Positions 8,679-17,505 of a stretch of 35,526 bases of DNA are shown one piece after another; position 1 is the stretch's first letter, and each line of letters begins with the position of its first letter. Position numbers and translations under genes: made by a program. The notes under the pieces were generated by a model, which saw only the letters and a program-made list of their open reading frames with translations, was not told the origin of the DNA and made no database searches. The stretch lies in NCBI GenBank assembly GCA_026627345.1, contig JAPNUP010000016.1, positions 1 through 35,526 of the forward strand, read 5' to 3'. Source of the stretch: Bacillota bacterium. GTDB lineage: Bacteria; Bacillota; Bacilli; Alicyclobacillales; SLC66.

Positions 8679-9961
8679 GTGCCATACGTAGCATCCGCGA
8701 CGGTGTGTGGGCGAGTGCGAGCAATGCGCGCACCCAGATCTCGCAACTGGCTTTCTATCGCCTCGTACCCGCGATCAATGTGATAGATGCGATCGATCAC
8801 CGTCGGCCCTTGTGCCGCCAATCCTGCCAGCACAAGCGCCGCACCTGCACGCAGATCAGTCGCTTCTACCGCAGCACCTGACAGCTCGCGGACGCCTTGC
8901 ACGAAGGCGGTACGCAAATCGACTTTAATCGAGGCACCCATCCGTTGCAGTTCACTGACATGTTTAAACCGATCCTCAAAAATCGTTTCCGAAACCACAC
9001 TGGTGCCGTTGGCGAGTGTGAGGAGCGCCATGAAAGGCGCCTGTAGATCAGTCGGAAACCCTGGAAATGGAGCTGTCTGCAAACGATCAACAGCTTGGAG
9101 TACACCTGTACTCTTCACCTCTAGTATATCACGAGAGACATTGACCTGCACGCCAGTTTCGCGCAATTTTGTGATCACAGCGGTCAGGTCGGCTGGCCGC
9201 ACATTCGTTAACTGAACCTGTCCGCGCGTGATCGCTCCAGCTAAGAGCAGCGTTCCTGCCACGACCCGATCAGGCGCAATCTGAAAATCGCGCGCGCGTA
9301 GTCGCTCGACGCCTTCAATGTAGATCGTGTCCTCGCCGGCCCCTGTGATGCGAGCGCCACAACAGTTCAGAAAGTCTGCGAGGTCACGGATTTCCGGCTC
9401 GCGTGCAGCGTTTCCGATCATCGTTTCCCCGTCTGCCAAACAAGCGGCCATCATCAAATTTTCCGTTGCACCGACACTCGGCAGATCGAGAAAAATGTTC
9501 GCGCCGCGCAACCTGGTCGCCGTACATGCGATAAAGCCGTGACTCTCCTCAATGTGCGCGCCAAGGAGTGAAAGGCCTTTGAGATGCAAGTCGATCGGCC
9601 TCGTTCCAATCGTACACCCGCCTGGCTTCGATACGCGTACCGATCCAAATCGCGTGAGCAAAGGCCCTAGTAGAAAAATAGACGAACGCATTTGTCGCAT
9701 CAAATGCTCAGGCACGTCTGTCGTGTCAATGCTGCTCGCCTGAATAGACACCGTTCGCCCTTCTTGTAACACCCGCGCACCTAATGAACGCAAGATGTCT
9801 AACATCACCTGCACATCGTCCAAATTCGGCACATCGTGCAGTACACTTTCTCCATCTAACATCGTGACAGCTGCTAAAATGGGCAAAGCCGCATTCTTTG
9901 CGCCATGCACGCGAATGGATCCTTCGAGGCGCTGGCCTCCATCAATCACTAGACGTTCCAC
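8675..9961 (-). CDS. murA: UDP-N-acetylglucosamine 1-carboxyvinyltransferase
   Basis: MurA adds enolpyruvate from PEP to UDP-GlcNAc, the first committed step of peptidoglycan synthesis, in the cytoplasm. Visible: the substrate-binding HGAKNAALPILAA with Lys22-Asn23, the loop SKPGGCTIGTRPIDLH with the fosfomycin-sensitive Cys116, and APDRVVAGTLL and GFPTDLQAPFMAL further on. 428 residues, the usual length. The GTG at 9961 uses GGGGGTGA, which overlaps the murB stop. murA is not in the B. subtilis dcw cluster; here it is inserted between murB and divIB. Firmicutes often carry two MurA copies; only this one is in view. Confidence 0.97.
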   Translation of the reverse strand: MERLVIDGGQRLEGSIRVHGAKNAALPILAAVTMLDGESVLHDVPNLDDVQVMLDILRSLGARVLQEGRTVSIQASSIDTTDVPEHLMRQMRSSIFLLGPLLTRFGSVRVSKPGGCTIGTRPIDLHLKGLSLLGAHIEESHGFIACTATRLRGANIFLDLPSVGATENLMMAACLADGETMIGNAAREPEIRDLADFLNCCGARITGAGEDTIYIEGVERLRARDFQIAPDRVVAGTLLLAGAITRGQVQLTNVRPADLTAVITKLRETGVQVNVSRDILEVKSTGVLQAVDRLQTAPFPGFPTDLQAPFMALLTLANGTSVVSETIFEDRFKHVSELQRMGASIKVDLRTAFVQGVRELSGAAVEATDLRAGAALVLAGLAAQGPTVIDRIYHIDRGYEAIESQLRDLGARIARTRPHTVADATYGT

Positions 9962-9970
9962 AACTTGTTG

Positions 9971-10894
9971 TCACCCCCGCGTTGCGCCCTCTCCCACTAC
10001 TCTCACTTCCGGAATCAGCGTAACGCCAAAACGCTCTGCCACTACTTGTCGGACCTGCTCGATGAGCATCTGCACATCCGTCGCTCGCGCCTGCCCGAGG
10101 TTAACGATAAAATTGGCGTGCAGATCCGACACCGCCGCATTGCCTATGCGCAATCCCTTTAACCCTGATGCCTCAATGAGGCGGGCAGCATGGTCGCCTG
10201 GCGGATTGCGAAAGACACTGCCACAGTTTGGCAAGGAAAGCGGTTGTGTCTGTTGACGTTTGCGACTCCAGGCTCGCACTCGCTCTTGCATCTCCTGAAT
10301 ATCGCCTGATTTAAGCAAGAACGCCGCTTCCAGCACAACGTAACCGCGTTCGCGCACCGTGCTGTGTCGATAACCAAATTGCAGTTCTTCGGCTGTCAGC
10401 GTCTGAACTTCCAAATCCGGCGTCATGACCGTAGCTGTCGTGAGGACATCTTTGATTTCACCGCCATGAGCACCTGCATTCATGGCTACCGCACCGCCGA
10501 CTGACCCCGGAATCAAAGTAGCAAATTCAAGGCCTGATAGGCCGTGACGGATCGCTTGATTCGCCGCAGATACAATCGATCGCCCTGCTTGGGCGGTCAT
10601 CCTATCGCCCGCAAACGTAAGGCAAGCAAAGTCGTCTCCGAAGTGGATGGTCAGGCCACGCACACCATTGTCCGCAACCAGTACATTGCTGCCGCGACCA
10701 AAGGTGAAGACAGGTAATCCGTGCTCGCGCGCTACAGAAAGCGCCGCTTGCAACTGATGGATATCCTCCGGTTCAATCAGTACATCCGCTGTCCCTCCGA
10801 TTCGCCACGTCGTATAACGTGCGAGCGGTTCGTCAAACCGCACTTTCGGGCAGATCTCCGCGAACCTTTTCTTCAGCGCATCGCCATCATCCAC
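9971..10894 (-). CDS. murB: UDP-N-acetylenolpyruvoylglucosamine reductase
   Basis: MurB is the FAD enzyme that reduces the MurA product to UDP-MurNAc with NADPH. Motifs: TTWRIGGTADVL, the FAD-binding FGRGSNVLVADNGVRG, ATLIPGSVGGAVAMNAGAHG, and the active-site loop PNCGSVFRNP with the catalytic Ser. The protein is a short type II enzyme of 307 residues. The start is GTG at 10894 with AGGAGGAG about 10 bases upstream. It directly follows spoVE; the murG gene usual between them is absent. The 103-base gap on its 5' side holds no gene or obvious signal. Confidence 0.97.
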   Translation of the reverse strand: MDDGDALKKRFAEICPKVRFDEPLARYTTWRIGGTADVLIEPEDIHQLQAALSVAREHGLPVFTFGRGSNVLVADNGVRGLTIHFGDDFACLTFAGDRMTAQAGRSIVSAANQAIRHGLSGLEFATLIPGSVGGAVAMNAGAHGGEIKDVLTTATVMTPDLEVQTLTAEELQFGYRHSTVRERGYVVLEAAFLLKSGDIQEMQERVRAWSRKRQQTQPLSLPNCGSVFRNPPGDHAARLIEASGLKGLRIGNAAVSDLHANFIVNLGQARATDVQMLIEQVRQVVAERFGVTLIPEVRVVGEGATRG

Positions 10895-10997
10895 GTCGGT
10901 TTAACTCCTCCTGCCAGACATCTCGCGAAGCGAAGGTCTGCTGTGTAAATTATGATATGTATCACGCCCATCCTGTGACACCTGCCCACGCCGTCCT

Positions 10998-12101
10998 TCA
11001 GTGTTCCGCTCGCCGCGAAATCGACATGAGGATGCCGATCGCTGTGAGCATTAACGTAAGGGACGAACCCCCATAACTGATAAAAGGAAGCGTGATACCT
11101 GTCACCGGCATGGCGCCTGAGACAACACCGATATTGATCACCACTTGCACCGCTATGACGCCTGTGAGTCCTGCGGCCAAATACGCGCCAAAGCGATCCG
11201 GTGCCCGAAGCGCTGTGCGCATACCGCGCCAAAGTAGGGTCATGAACAAAAGGATGGTGAACGCCGCGCCGATGAGCCCCAGTTCTTCAGTCAAGATGGC
11301 AAAGACAAAGTCCGTCTGTGGTTCTGGTAGGTACAAAAACTTCTGTGTGCTACCACCTAGACCCGTGCCAAGCAGCGAACCACGGCCCAAGGCAATCAGA
11401 GACATAATAATATGATAGCCAATGGTGTCGGGATATTTCCACGGATCCATAAATGCGAGGATACGCTCTAAGCGGTACGGCGCCGTGATCACCAGTCCGA
11501 CAAAAGCCAGTGCGCCGATGGCCACCAACGAAAGCAAGTGACGAACGCGCGCCCCGGCCACGATAACCATGATCATCGTGGCGCCCGCGATCACGGCGCT
11601 TTGGCCGAGATCCGGTTCTAGCATGATCAGACCGACGACAAACGCCATGACGCCGAGTGTCGGTAGCAGGCCTTTGCGAAACGATAGCATGCGATCCGGT
11701 TCGCGACTAAGCAACCAACTAAAAAAGATGATCAGACCAAATTTTGCAAACTCCGAAGGTTGGATCCCGAATGTTCCAATGCCGAGCCAAGCGCGCGACC
11801 CGCCGCGTACCTGACCAACGTGCGGAATCAGCACTAGGCTGAGAAAAATCAGGCACATCAACATAATGAGGCGAGCATAGCGTTCAAACAAACGATAGTC
11901 AATGCGACTGACGACGACCATCAAGATGAGGCCGATGCCAGCCCACATCGCTTGACGTTTGACATAGAAAAACGCATCGTGCAGCTTTTCAGCTGAAAGC
12001 ACGGTACTGGCGCTGTGCACCATCAAGATGCCGATGGCAAGCAGTGTAATGGTGACGAGCGGAATGAGAAAATCGGGTGACTTCTGTGTATATGCGCGCA
12101 C
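10998..12101 (-). CDS. spoVE: SEDS-family glycosyltransferase SpoVE/FtsW
   Basis: Polytopic SEDS protein (about 10 spans, 367 residues) that polymerises lipid II in partnership with a class B PBP. Conserved features are RGGSRAWLGIG, QPSEFAKFGLIIF, the stretch EPDLGQSAVIAGATM, PEPQTDFVFAILTEELG and the family signature TGITLPFISYGGSS. Position between murD and murB is that of spoVE in B. subtilis, whose product makes cortex with SpoVD; since no other SEDS gene is visible, it could equally serve vegetative division as FtsW. The start is GTG at 12101, seven bases after GGGAGG; the TTG two codons upstream is too close to the ribosome site. Confidence 0.95.
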   Translation of the reverse strand: MRAYTQKSPDFLIPLVTITLLAIGILMVHSASTVLSAEKLHDAFFYVKRQAMWAGIGLILMVVVSRIDYRLFERYARLIMLMCLIFLSLVLIPHVGQVRGGSRAWLGIGTFGIQPSEFAKFGLIIFFSWLLSREPDRMLSFRKGLLPTLGVMAFVVGLIMLEPDLGQSAVIAGATMIMVIVAGARVRHLLSLVAIGALAFVGLVITAPYRLERILAFMDPWKYPDTIGYHIIMSLIALGRGSLLGTGLGGSTQKFLYLPEPQTDFVFAILTEELGLIGAAFTILLFMTLLWRGMRTALRAPDRFGAYLAAGLTGVIAVQVVINIGVVSGAMPVTGITLPFISYGGSSLTLMLTAIGILMSISRRAEH

Positions 12102-12130
12102 GAACAAACCTCCCAGAAAGCGTGTCCACG

Positions 12131-13507
12131 CTAGAGCATATGCACAGCCTCCTTGAAGATTCGTCCCCGCTCCTCATAAGATGAAAACATGTCCCAACTC
12201 GCCGCCGCAGGTGATAACAACACCACGTCTCCGGCAGTCGCGTATGTTGCCGCGAGTGCCACCGCCTCTGGCAAACTGCCTGCTCGCACGACATGTGGGA
12301 CATGGGCCACACGCGCCAAATCAGCCATGCGATCGCCTGATTCACCAAGACAAATGGCGACTTTGACCTTAGCTTGTAACAGAGGTAGTAAAGGGCTTAA
12401 ATCGTCTCCTCGTTCTAGGCCGCCCAAAATAGCCACCAGCGGCTCACTAAAAGCCGACAGCGCTTGGATCGCTGCCACTGGATTGGTCGCTTTAGAATCG
12501 TTGTACCATTTGGCTCCGCCTACTTCTCGGACAAATTCCAGACGGTGTTCAACCCCTGTAAAAGCCCGCAGCGCACCTCGCACGCCTATCATCGTCACGC
12601 CAGACGCCAGCGCGATGGCGCAGGCAGCCACAGCATTGGCCAGGTTGTGTCTACCGCGCAGGCCGATCTCATCGGCGGGCATCACCTTCACAAGCTCACC
12701 TGGCTTGTCTGGCGGCGCAAACACAATCATGCCGGCTTCGTCCACAAACACACCAGGGCGAACAGCCTGTTGCAAACTGAACCACCATACATCTGCGCGG
12801 ATCTCTGCCGCCAGCGCTGCGAGATCTTCGTCATCCGCCGGCAGTACAGCGATGTCACCAGGGCTTTGATTGGCGAAGAGTTTGCGTTTCGCGTTGCGAT
12901 ATTCATCCCACGTTTTGTGATAATCCAGATGAGCCGGCGTCAGGTTCAGCAAGGCGGCCACACGCGGATGAAAGGTCTCTGTACCGGCCAGTTGAAAACT
13001 CGACAGCTCCGTCACCAGCCAAGTCGCTGCGCCTGTCGACTGCACGACCGCAGACAAAGGTGTACCGATATTCCCAGCCACCATAGCGGAAATGCCAGCT
13101 TGCTCGAACATATGGCCGACCAGCGAAGTCGTCGTCGTCTTACCGTTAGTACCTGTGATCCCGATGATCGGAGATACGGCGAGAAGAGCCGCTACTTCGA
13201 CTTCCGTGCGCACAGGAATCCCCCGTCGCAGCGCCTCTGCCACCAACGGCTGATCATAGGGGATCCCTGGATTTTTCACCATGAGTGCGCAGTCGTCGAG
13301 CAAGCTTTGCGGGTGCGAGCCCGTGACGACGCGGATCCCTGCCTCTTGCAAGACGCGGATGTCCGCCGCCATTTTCTCCGGTTGCGCCCCGTCATTGACA
13401 GTCACACGCGCTCCTTGCTGTGCCAAAAGCTGCGCAACCGCAAAGCCGCTGCGCGCAAGCCCGAGAACGAGCACGCGTGCATCAGCAAAACGCACGTCTC
13501 CATCCAT
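12131..13507 (-). CDS. murD: UDP-N-acetylmuramoyl-L-alanine--D-glutamate ligase
   Basis: MurD adds D-Glu to UDP-MurNAc-L-Ala, using ATP. The N-terminal Rossmann-like domain has VLVLGLARSGFAVAQLL; the central ATPase domain has IIGITGTNGKTTTTSLVGHM, ELSSFQLAGTETFHP and NLTPAHLDYHKTWDEY; the C-terminal ligase domain has GVEHRLEFVREVGG and YNDSKATNPVAAIQAL. 458 residues, normal size. The ATG at 13507 lies only a base or two after AAAGGAGA, so a GTG four codons later (13495) may be the true start. It follows the mraY stop after six bases. Confidence 0.97.
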   Translation of the reverse strand: MDGDVRFADARVLVLGLARSGFAVAQLLAQQGARVTVNDGAQPEKMAADIRVLQEAGIRVVTGSHPQSLLDDCALMVKNPGIPYDQPLVAEALRRGIPVRTEVEVAALLAVSPIIGITGTNGKTTTTSLVGHMFEQAGISAMVAGNIGTPLSAVVQSTGAATWLVTELSSFQLAGTETFHPRVAALLNLTPAHLDYHKTWDEYRNAKRKLFANQSPGDIAVLPADDEDLAALAAEIRADVWWFSLQQAVRPGVFVDEAGMIVFAPPDKPGELVKVMPADEIGLRGRHNLANAVAACAIALASGVTMIGVRGALRAFTGVEHRLEFVREVGGAKWYNDSKATNPVAAIQALSAFSEPLVAILGGLERGDDLSPLLPLLQAKVKVAICLGESGDRMADLARVAHVPHVVRAGSLPEAVALAATYATAGDVVLLSPAAASWDMFSSYEERGRIFKEAVHML

Positions 13508-13513
13508 TCTCCT

Positions 13514-14473
13514 TTACCCCCTGAGATAGAGCATCAAGGCGACCGCAGACAAAGCGGCTGTCGCGCCCCAAAAGACAGACACGACCTTCCACTCCGACCA
13601 TCCTACGAGTTCAAAGTGATGGTGAAGCGGGCTCATTTTAAACACTCGTCGTCCAAACGTTTGAAACGAGAATACCTGGATAATAACCGATAATGTCTCG
13701 AGAACAAATACGCCTCCGATCAGAAGCAACCAAAACTCCGTACGCGTAAGCACAGCGACGGCCGACAAGGCGCCGCCTAGCGCCAGCGATCCGGTGTCGC
13801 CCATGAACACTTTGGCCGGATGGCGGTTATATACGAGAAAGCCGAGCAAAGCGCCGACGACAGCCATGGCAAACACTGACACGTTCCACTCACTGTTCCA
13901 CCAGGCCAGAAAGGCAAAAGCAGCAAAGGCAATCGCCGCCGTTCCGGAGGCCAGTCCATCGAGCCCGTCAGTGATATTGACCGCATTAGAAAAACCGACC
14001 ATGAAAAAAGCGAGAAAAGGGAGATAAAAGATGCCGAGTGAAAGTGGCTGTGAGACAAATGGCAAATCGAGTTGAAAGTGCCATCCATGTGCGTATAAAG
14101 CCAGGTAGAAGAGAACGGATACAAGGACTTGCAACAGGAGTTTTTGCCGCGCTGTAAGCCCGAGATTGCGCTTTCTAACAACTTTAATGCTGTCGTCGAC
14201 AAAGCCGATCAACCCAAAGCCTACCATAGCCAGAATCATGATCCAAGTCTGTGCAGAGTTTGAGAATCGCCAAGCGGTAAAAGCGACGGCGAGGATAATC
14301 ATGACCCCTCCCATCGTCGGCGTCCCTTGCTTTTGCTGATGGCGCATCGGGCCCTCTGCACGAATCGCTTGACCGAACTTGAAGCGCCGCAAAAGCGGAA
14401 TGACAATAGGCCCCAAACAAAGCACGATCACGAACGCAATGCCAGTGGTCCAAGCTAACGATTGACCGTCCAT
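13514..14473 (-). CDS. mraY: Phospho-N-acetylmuramoyl-pentapeptide-transferase
   Basis: MraY is the membrane enzyme that moves phospho-MurNAc-pentapeptide to undecaprenyl phosphate, giving lipid I. About ten membrane spans are visible with the motifs GTPTMGGVMII, GFVDDSIKVVRKRN (Mg-binding Asp pair), NAVNITDGLDGLASG, NRHPAKVFMGDTGSLALGG and the C-terminal MSPLHHHFELVGW. 319 residues, as expected. The ATG at 14473 is seven bases after AGGGGG. The next step, lipid II formation by MurG, has no gene in this cluster. Confidence 0.98.
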   Translation of the reverse strand: MDGQSLAWTTGIAFVIVLCLGPIVIPLLRRFKFGQAIRAEGPMRHQQKQGTPTMGGVMIILAVAFTAWRFSNSAQTWIMILAMVGFGLIGFVDDSIKVVRKRNLGLTARQKLLLQVLVSVLFYLALYAHGWHFQLDLPFVSQPLSLGIFYLPFLAFFMVGFSNAVNITDGLDGLASGTAAIAFAAFAFLAWWNSEWNVSVFAMAVVGALLGFLVYNRHPAKVFMGDTGSLALGGALSAVAVLTRTEFWLLLIGGVFVLETLSVIIQVFSFQTFGRRVFKMSPLHHHFELVGWSEWKVVSVFWGATAALSAVALMLYLRG

Positions 14474-14515
14474 CTGAATCCCCCTAAGTGACTTTGGCTT
14501 CGCTGTGCACCACCA

Positions 14516-15910
14516 CTATACGGACGCGTCATCGGCATAAGCCTCTTGCACAGCTTTGGCGACCGTGCCGAGTCCCATGCGATTAGACCCTTTGCAAAGT
14601 AGAGCCAGACGCTGTCCTTCTTGCGCCGCCAAGTAGCGAAGCAACGGCAGCACAGCATCATGGGCAGTGGCCACCGACGCAATCACGGATACGCCAGAAG
14701 CCTGTGCCCGACGTGCGTAGGCGGTCGCGAGATCACCTACGGCGACGAGTGCGGTCACTCCATACTCTGCTAATGCATCACCGATTTGCTCATGCATCGA
14801 GACAGCATTCTCTCCGAGTTCCAACATGTCGCCGAGCACAGCCACCCGCTTGTCACAATCGATGTCTTTGAGGACCTGAAGACCTGCTTGCATAGAGACC
14901 GGTGAGGCATTATAGCTGTCGTCAATCACAGTGACGAGGCCACACTCCTGCACGCTCATTCGCTGTCCGGTCAATTCGGCGTGCGCCAACGCATGCGCGG
15001 CAGTCATCAGATCAATTTCCATATGCGCGGCGATGAGCAAGGCGATCAATGCGTTTCTACCTTGATGAACTCCTGGCGTCGGTAACCGTACGGGTTCGCC
15101 CAAGCCTGCGACGACAATTTCTGACCCTTGTCCAAGCGGCTGATATGACACCATCTGCAAATCGGCTTTAGGCGTCTGGCCAAAGGTCTTGACGCCAACA
15201 CCAGACGGCACGGCAAGAGGCGCTAACAGCGGCTCATCGTCAGGTAAAACAGCGAGTCCCCCCATGGGCAAAGAAGCGATCAATTCCCACTTAGCAGCTG
15301 CAATCGCAGCGCGTGTACCGAGCAGTTCTAAGTGCGCTTCGCCGATGATCGTGATCGCCCCGATATCCGGGCGCGCAATGCTGCATAACTCAGCGATCTG
15401 CCCACGACCACGCATCCCCATCTCGAGAACGGCCACTTCCACATCCGGCTCCCAGTCGAGAATGCACAGGGGTAGACCGATATGACTATTCAGATTGCCG
15501 GGTGTCTTGTACGTTTTGTACCGCGTAGCTAGCACTGCGGCAACGAGATCTTTTGTCGAAGTCTTGCCATTGCTTCCGGTGACCGCGACGACTTTGGCTC
15601 GATGCCCTCGCCGATAGGCTGCAGCAAGCTTTTGCAGCGCAACCAGCGCATCGTTCACGCAAACATGTGGTTGGCCTGCCAGTGCCGGTGGTAACTCGCG
15701 ATCGCGCTGCCACAAAAAGGCGGCGGCCCCCTGCTCCATAGCGGTCTGGCAGTAATCGTGCCCGTCGAAAGACGGGCCGGACAGCGGAATGAACAGCCGC
15801 CCGGCCACGTCTTGCCGTGAATCAGTCACGACTCCAGCAAAAGTCACGTCGTTTCCTGAGAGCTCGCCTGCGCAAGCCTCCGCCACAAAGGAAAGTCGAC
15901 TGCGAATCAT
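14516..15910 (-). CDS. murF: UDP-N-acetylmuramoyl-tripeptide--D-alanyl-D-alanine ligase
   Basis: MurF adds D-Ala-D-Ala to the UDP-MurNAc-tripeptide. The N-terminal domain has VVTDSRQDVAGRLFIPLSG; the ATPase domain has VVAVTGSNGKTSTKDLVAAVL and LEMGMRGRGQIAELCSI; the C-terminal domain has VIDDSYNASPVSMQAGL and VAVLGDMLELGE. 464 residues. The start overlaps the murE stop by four bases (ATGA) with GAGGGGC upstream, so the two ligases are probably translationally coupled. In B. subtilis murF lies elsewhere on the chromosome; its place here between murE and mraY is the arrangement seen in proteobacterial dcw clusters and many clostridia. Confidence 0.97.
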   Translation of the reverse strand: MIRSRLSFVAEACAGELSGNDVTFAGVVTDSRQDVAGRLFIPLSGPSFDGHDYCQTAMEQGAAAFLWQRDRELPPALAGQPHVCVNDALVALQKLAAAYRRGHRAKVVAVTGSNGKTSTKDLVAAVLATRYKTYKTPGNLNSHIGLPLCILDWEPDVEVAVLEMGMRGRGQIAELCSIARPDIGAITIIGEAHLELLGTRAAIAAAKWELIASLPMGGLAVLPDDEPLLAPLAVPSGVGVKTFGQTPKADLQMVSYQPLGQGSEIVVAGLGEPVRLPTPGVHQGRNALIALLIAAHMEIDLMTAAHALAHAELTGQRMSVQECGLVTVIDDSYNASPVSMQAGLQVLKDIDCDKRVAVLGDMLELGENAVSMHEQIGDALAEYGVTALVAVGDLATAYARRAQASGVSVIASVATAHDAVLPLLRYLAAQEGQRLALLCKGSNRMGLGTVAKAVQEAYADDASV

Positions 15911-17400
15911 CGCTCGCCCCTCACAATCTCCGCCGCCACGACACGATCATCAAAATCGTGGTACGTCTTGCCAATGATTTGGTACGTCTCGTGTCCTTTG
16001 CCAGCGATTAAAACGACATCGCCTGGCTGCGCATGCGCCAAAGCCATCCGAATCCCTTCGGCTCGCGCTACTTCGCGCACATACTTGCCTTTGGCGCTGT
16101 CTTTGATAGCGACTTCCATATCGTCGAGGATCGTCTCTGGATCTTCCGTGCGTGGATTATCGGAAGTCAGTACCGTCAGATCGCTGTACTGTGTCGCGAC
16201 GCGTGCCATTATCGGCCGCTTAGTACGGTCACGGTCGCCGCCGCAGCCGACCACCGTGATCACCTTGCCTGTCACAAACTCACGCACTGTCGTCAGCGCA
16301 TTCTCTAGGCTGTCTGGTGTATGTGAGTAGTCCACCAGGATCGTGTACGGCTGCCCGGCAAGCACTGGTTCAAAGCGTCCGGGCACGCCTTGGATCCTTT
16401 CTAGCGATTGCACGATGGTCGCTAAAGGGAGCCCGAGCGCGAGACAGGTGGTCGCTGCAGCCAGCGCATTGTACACACTGAACCGACCGGTCATCTGCAA
16501 CTTGACGCGCGCGTCTCCTGCATAAGCGTGCAAAGCAAAGGTCACCCCGTCACCGCTTATCTGCACATCCGTGGCACGCACATCGGCTTCTTTGTCGATT
16601 GCGTAGGTAAGCACTTGCTGTACAGTTCCCTCGGCGTACACTTCACTCCACGCATCATCCGCATTGAGCACAGCGACCGGTAAAAAGCCGTCCGCGCACG
16701 GGGCATAGTCGTTACCGAGGCGAGAAAACAGCAGACCTTTGGCTTGTCCGTACGCCTCCATCGTACGATGGTAATCCAAGTGGTCCTGCGTCAAATTGGT
16801 AAACACAGCCACTCGGTACGCTACACCCGCGGACCGTCCTTGCACCAGCGCATGAGAAGATGTCTCCATGACGACATAATCCGTATGTAGATCGGCCATT
16901 TCACGCAGTACGCGGGCAAATTCTACCGGCATCGGCGTCGTGGGTGTCGTGATGCTTTTGGTCTTGAGTTCACCATTACTAGCGCGTAGCTCCACAGATC
17001 CGATGAGACCTGTAGCTTTGCCATGGTCCTGTAGGATCTGTTCGATGAACATCGTAGTCGTTGTTTTGCCGTTCGTCCCAGTCACGCCAATCACGGACAA
17101 CGCACGCGCCGGATACCCGTATAACGCATGTGCTAAAAGCGGCGTCACACGGCGCGTAGATGGGACAATCAGTTGGGCAACAGCAACGTCGAGCGGATAT
17201 TCGGCGAGGACTGCAACCGCCCCTTTGTCCACTGCTTGTTGCGCGTACTGATGCCCGTCTTGATGATCGCCGCGAAAGGCAACGAATAGGTCACCCGGCT
17301 GCGTGGTACGGCTGTCCTCCGTCATCCCGCTGATCTCGACTTCACCATCTCCGAGGAGTTCTTTGCGTAAAAGCAGTTTCGCTAAATCTTTGAGTTGCAT
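15907..17400 (-). CDS. murE: UDP-N-acetylmuramoyl-L-alanyl-D-glutamate--2,6-diaminopimelate ligase
   Basis: MurE adds the third stem-peptide residue. It has the N-terminal MTEDSRTTQPGDLFVAFRG, the ATP loop GVTGTNGKTTTT, the carbamylated-lysine region (AYGQAKGLLFSRL) and VDYSHTPDSLENAL. The late motif TSDNPRTEDP is the signature of meso-diaminopimelate specificity (Lys enzymes differ at the Arg), so the wall should contain mDAP. The ATG at 17400 is seven bases after TTGGAGGA; an ATG seven codons upstream lacks a ribosome site. 497 residues. It is preceded by its own promoter. Confidence 0.97.
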   Translation of the reverse strand: MQLKDLAKLLLRKELLGDGEVEISGMTEDSRTTQPGDLFVAFRGDHQDGHQYAQQAVDKGAVAVLAEYPLDVAVAQLIVPSTRRVTPLLAHALYGYPARALSVIGVTGTNGKTTTTMFIEQILQDHGKATGLIGSVELRASNGELKTKSITTPTTPMPVEFARVLREMADLHTDYVVMETSSHALVQGRSAGVAYRVAVFTNLTQDHLDYHRTMEAYGQAKGLLFSRLGNDYAPCADGFLPVAVLNADDAWSEVYAEGTVQQVLTYAIDKEADVRATDVQISGDGVTFALHAYAGDARVKLQMTGRFSVYNALAAATTCLALGLPLATIVQSLERIQGVPGRFEPVLAGQPYTILVDYSHTPDSLENALTTVREFVTGKVITVVGCGGDRDRTKRPIMARVATQYSDLTVLTSDNPRTEDPETILDDMEVAIKDSAKGKYVREVARAEGIRMALAHAQPGDVVLIAGKGHETYQIIGKTYHDFDDRVVAAEIVRGER

Positions 17401-17450
17401 CTCATCTTCCTCCAATTCCATAAACGACGAGCGTCTTCGGCTAATAATTT

Positions 17451-17479
17451 AGGATAGGACGCCACTCCATGGTTGTCAA
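17451..17479 (-). promoter_or_regulatory. Sigma-A promoter upstream of murE
   Basis: On the minus strand a perfect -35 TTGACA (17474-17479) and a -10 TATCCT (17451-17456) are separated by exactly 17 bases. The predicted start is near 17444, about 44 bases before the murE ATG. It would allow precursor and division genes from murE onward to be expressed independently of spoVD and mraZ. Confidence 0.75.
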
Positions 17480-17505
17480 CGACCCTGTCGAGTCACCCAG
17501 TGCCG

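Noticed and set aside
12464-13693. A 409-codon plus-strand open frame opposite murD and mraY
   Set aside because: It runs antisense to two well-supported genes, has a His/Arg/Cys-rich composition and no family match; a shadow frame.
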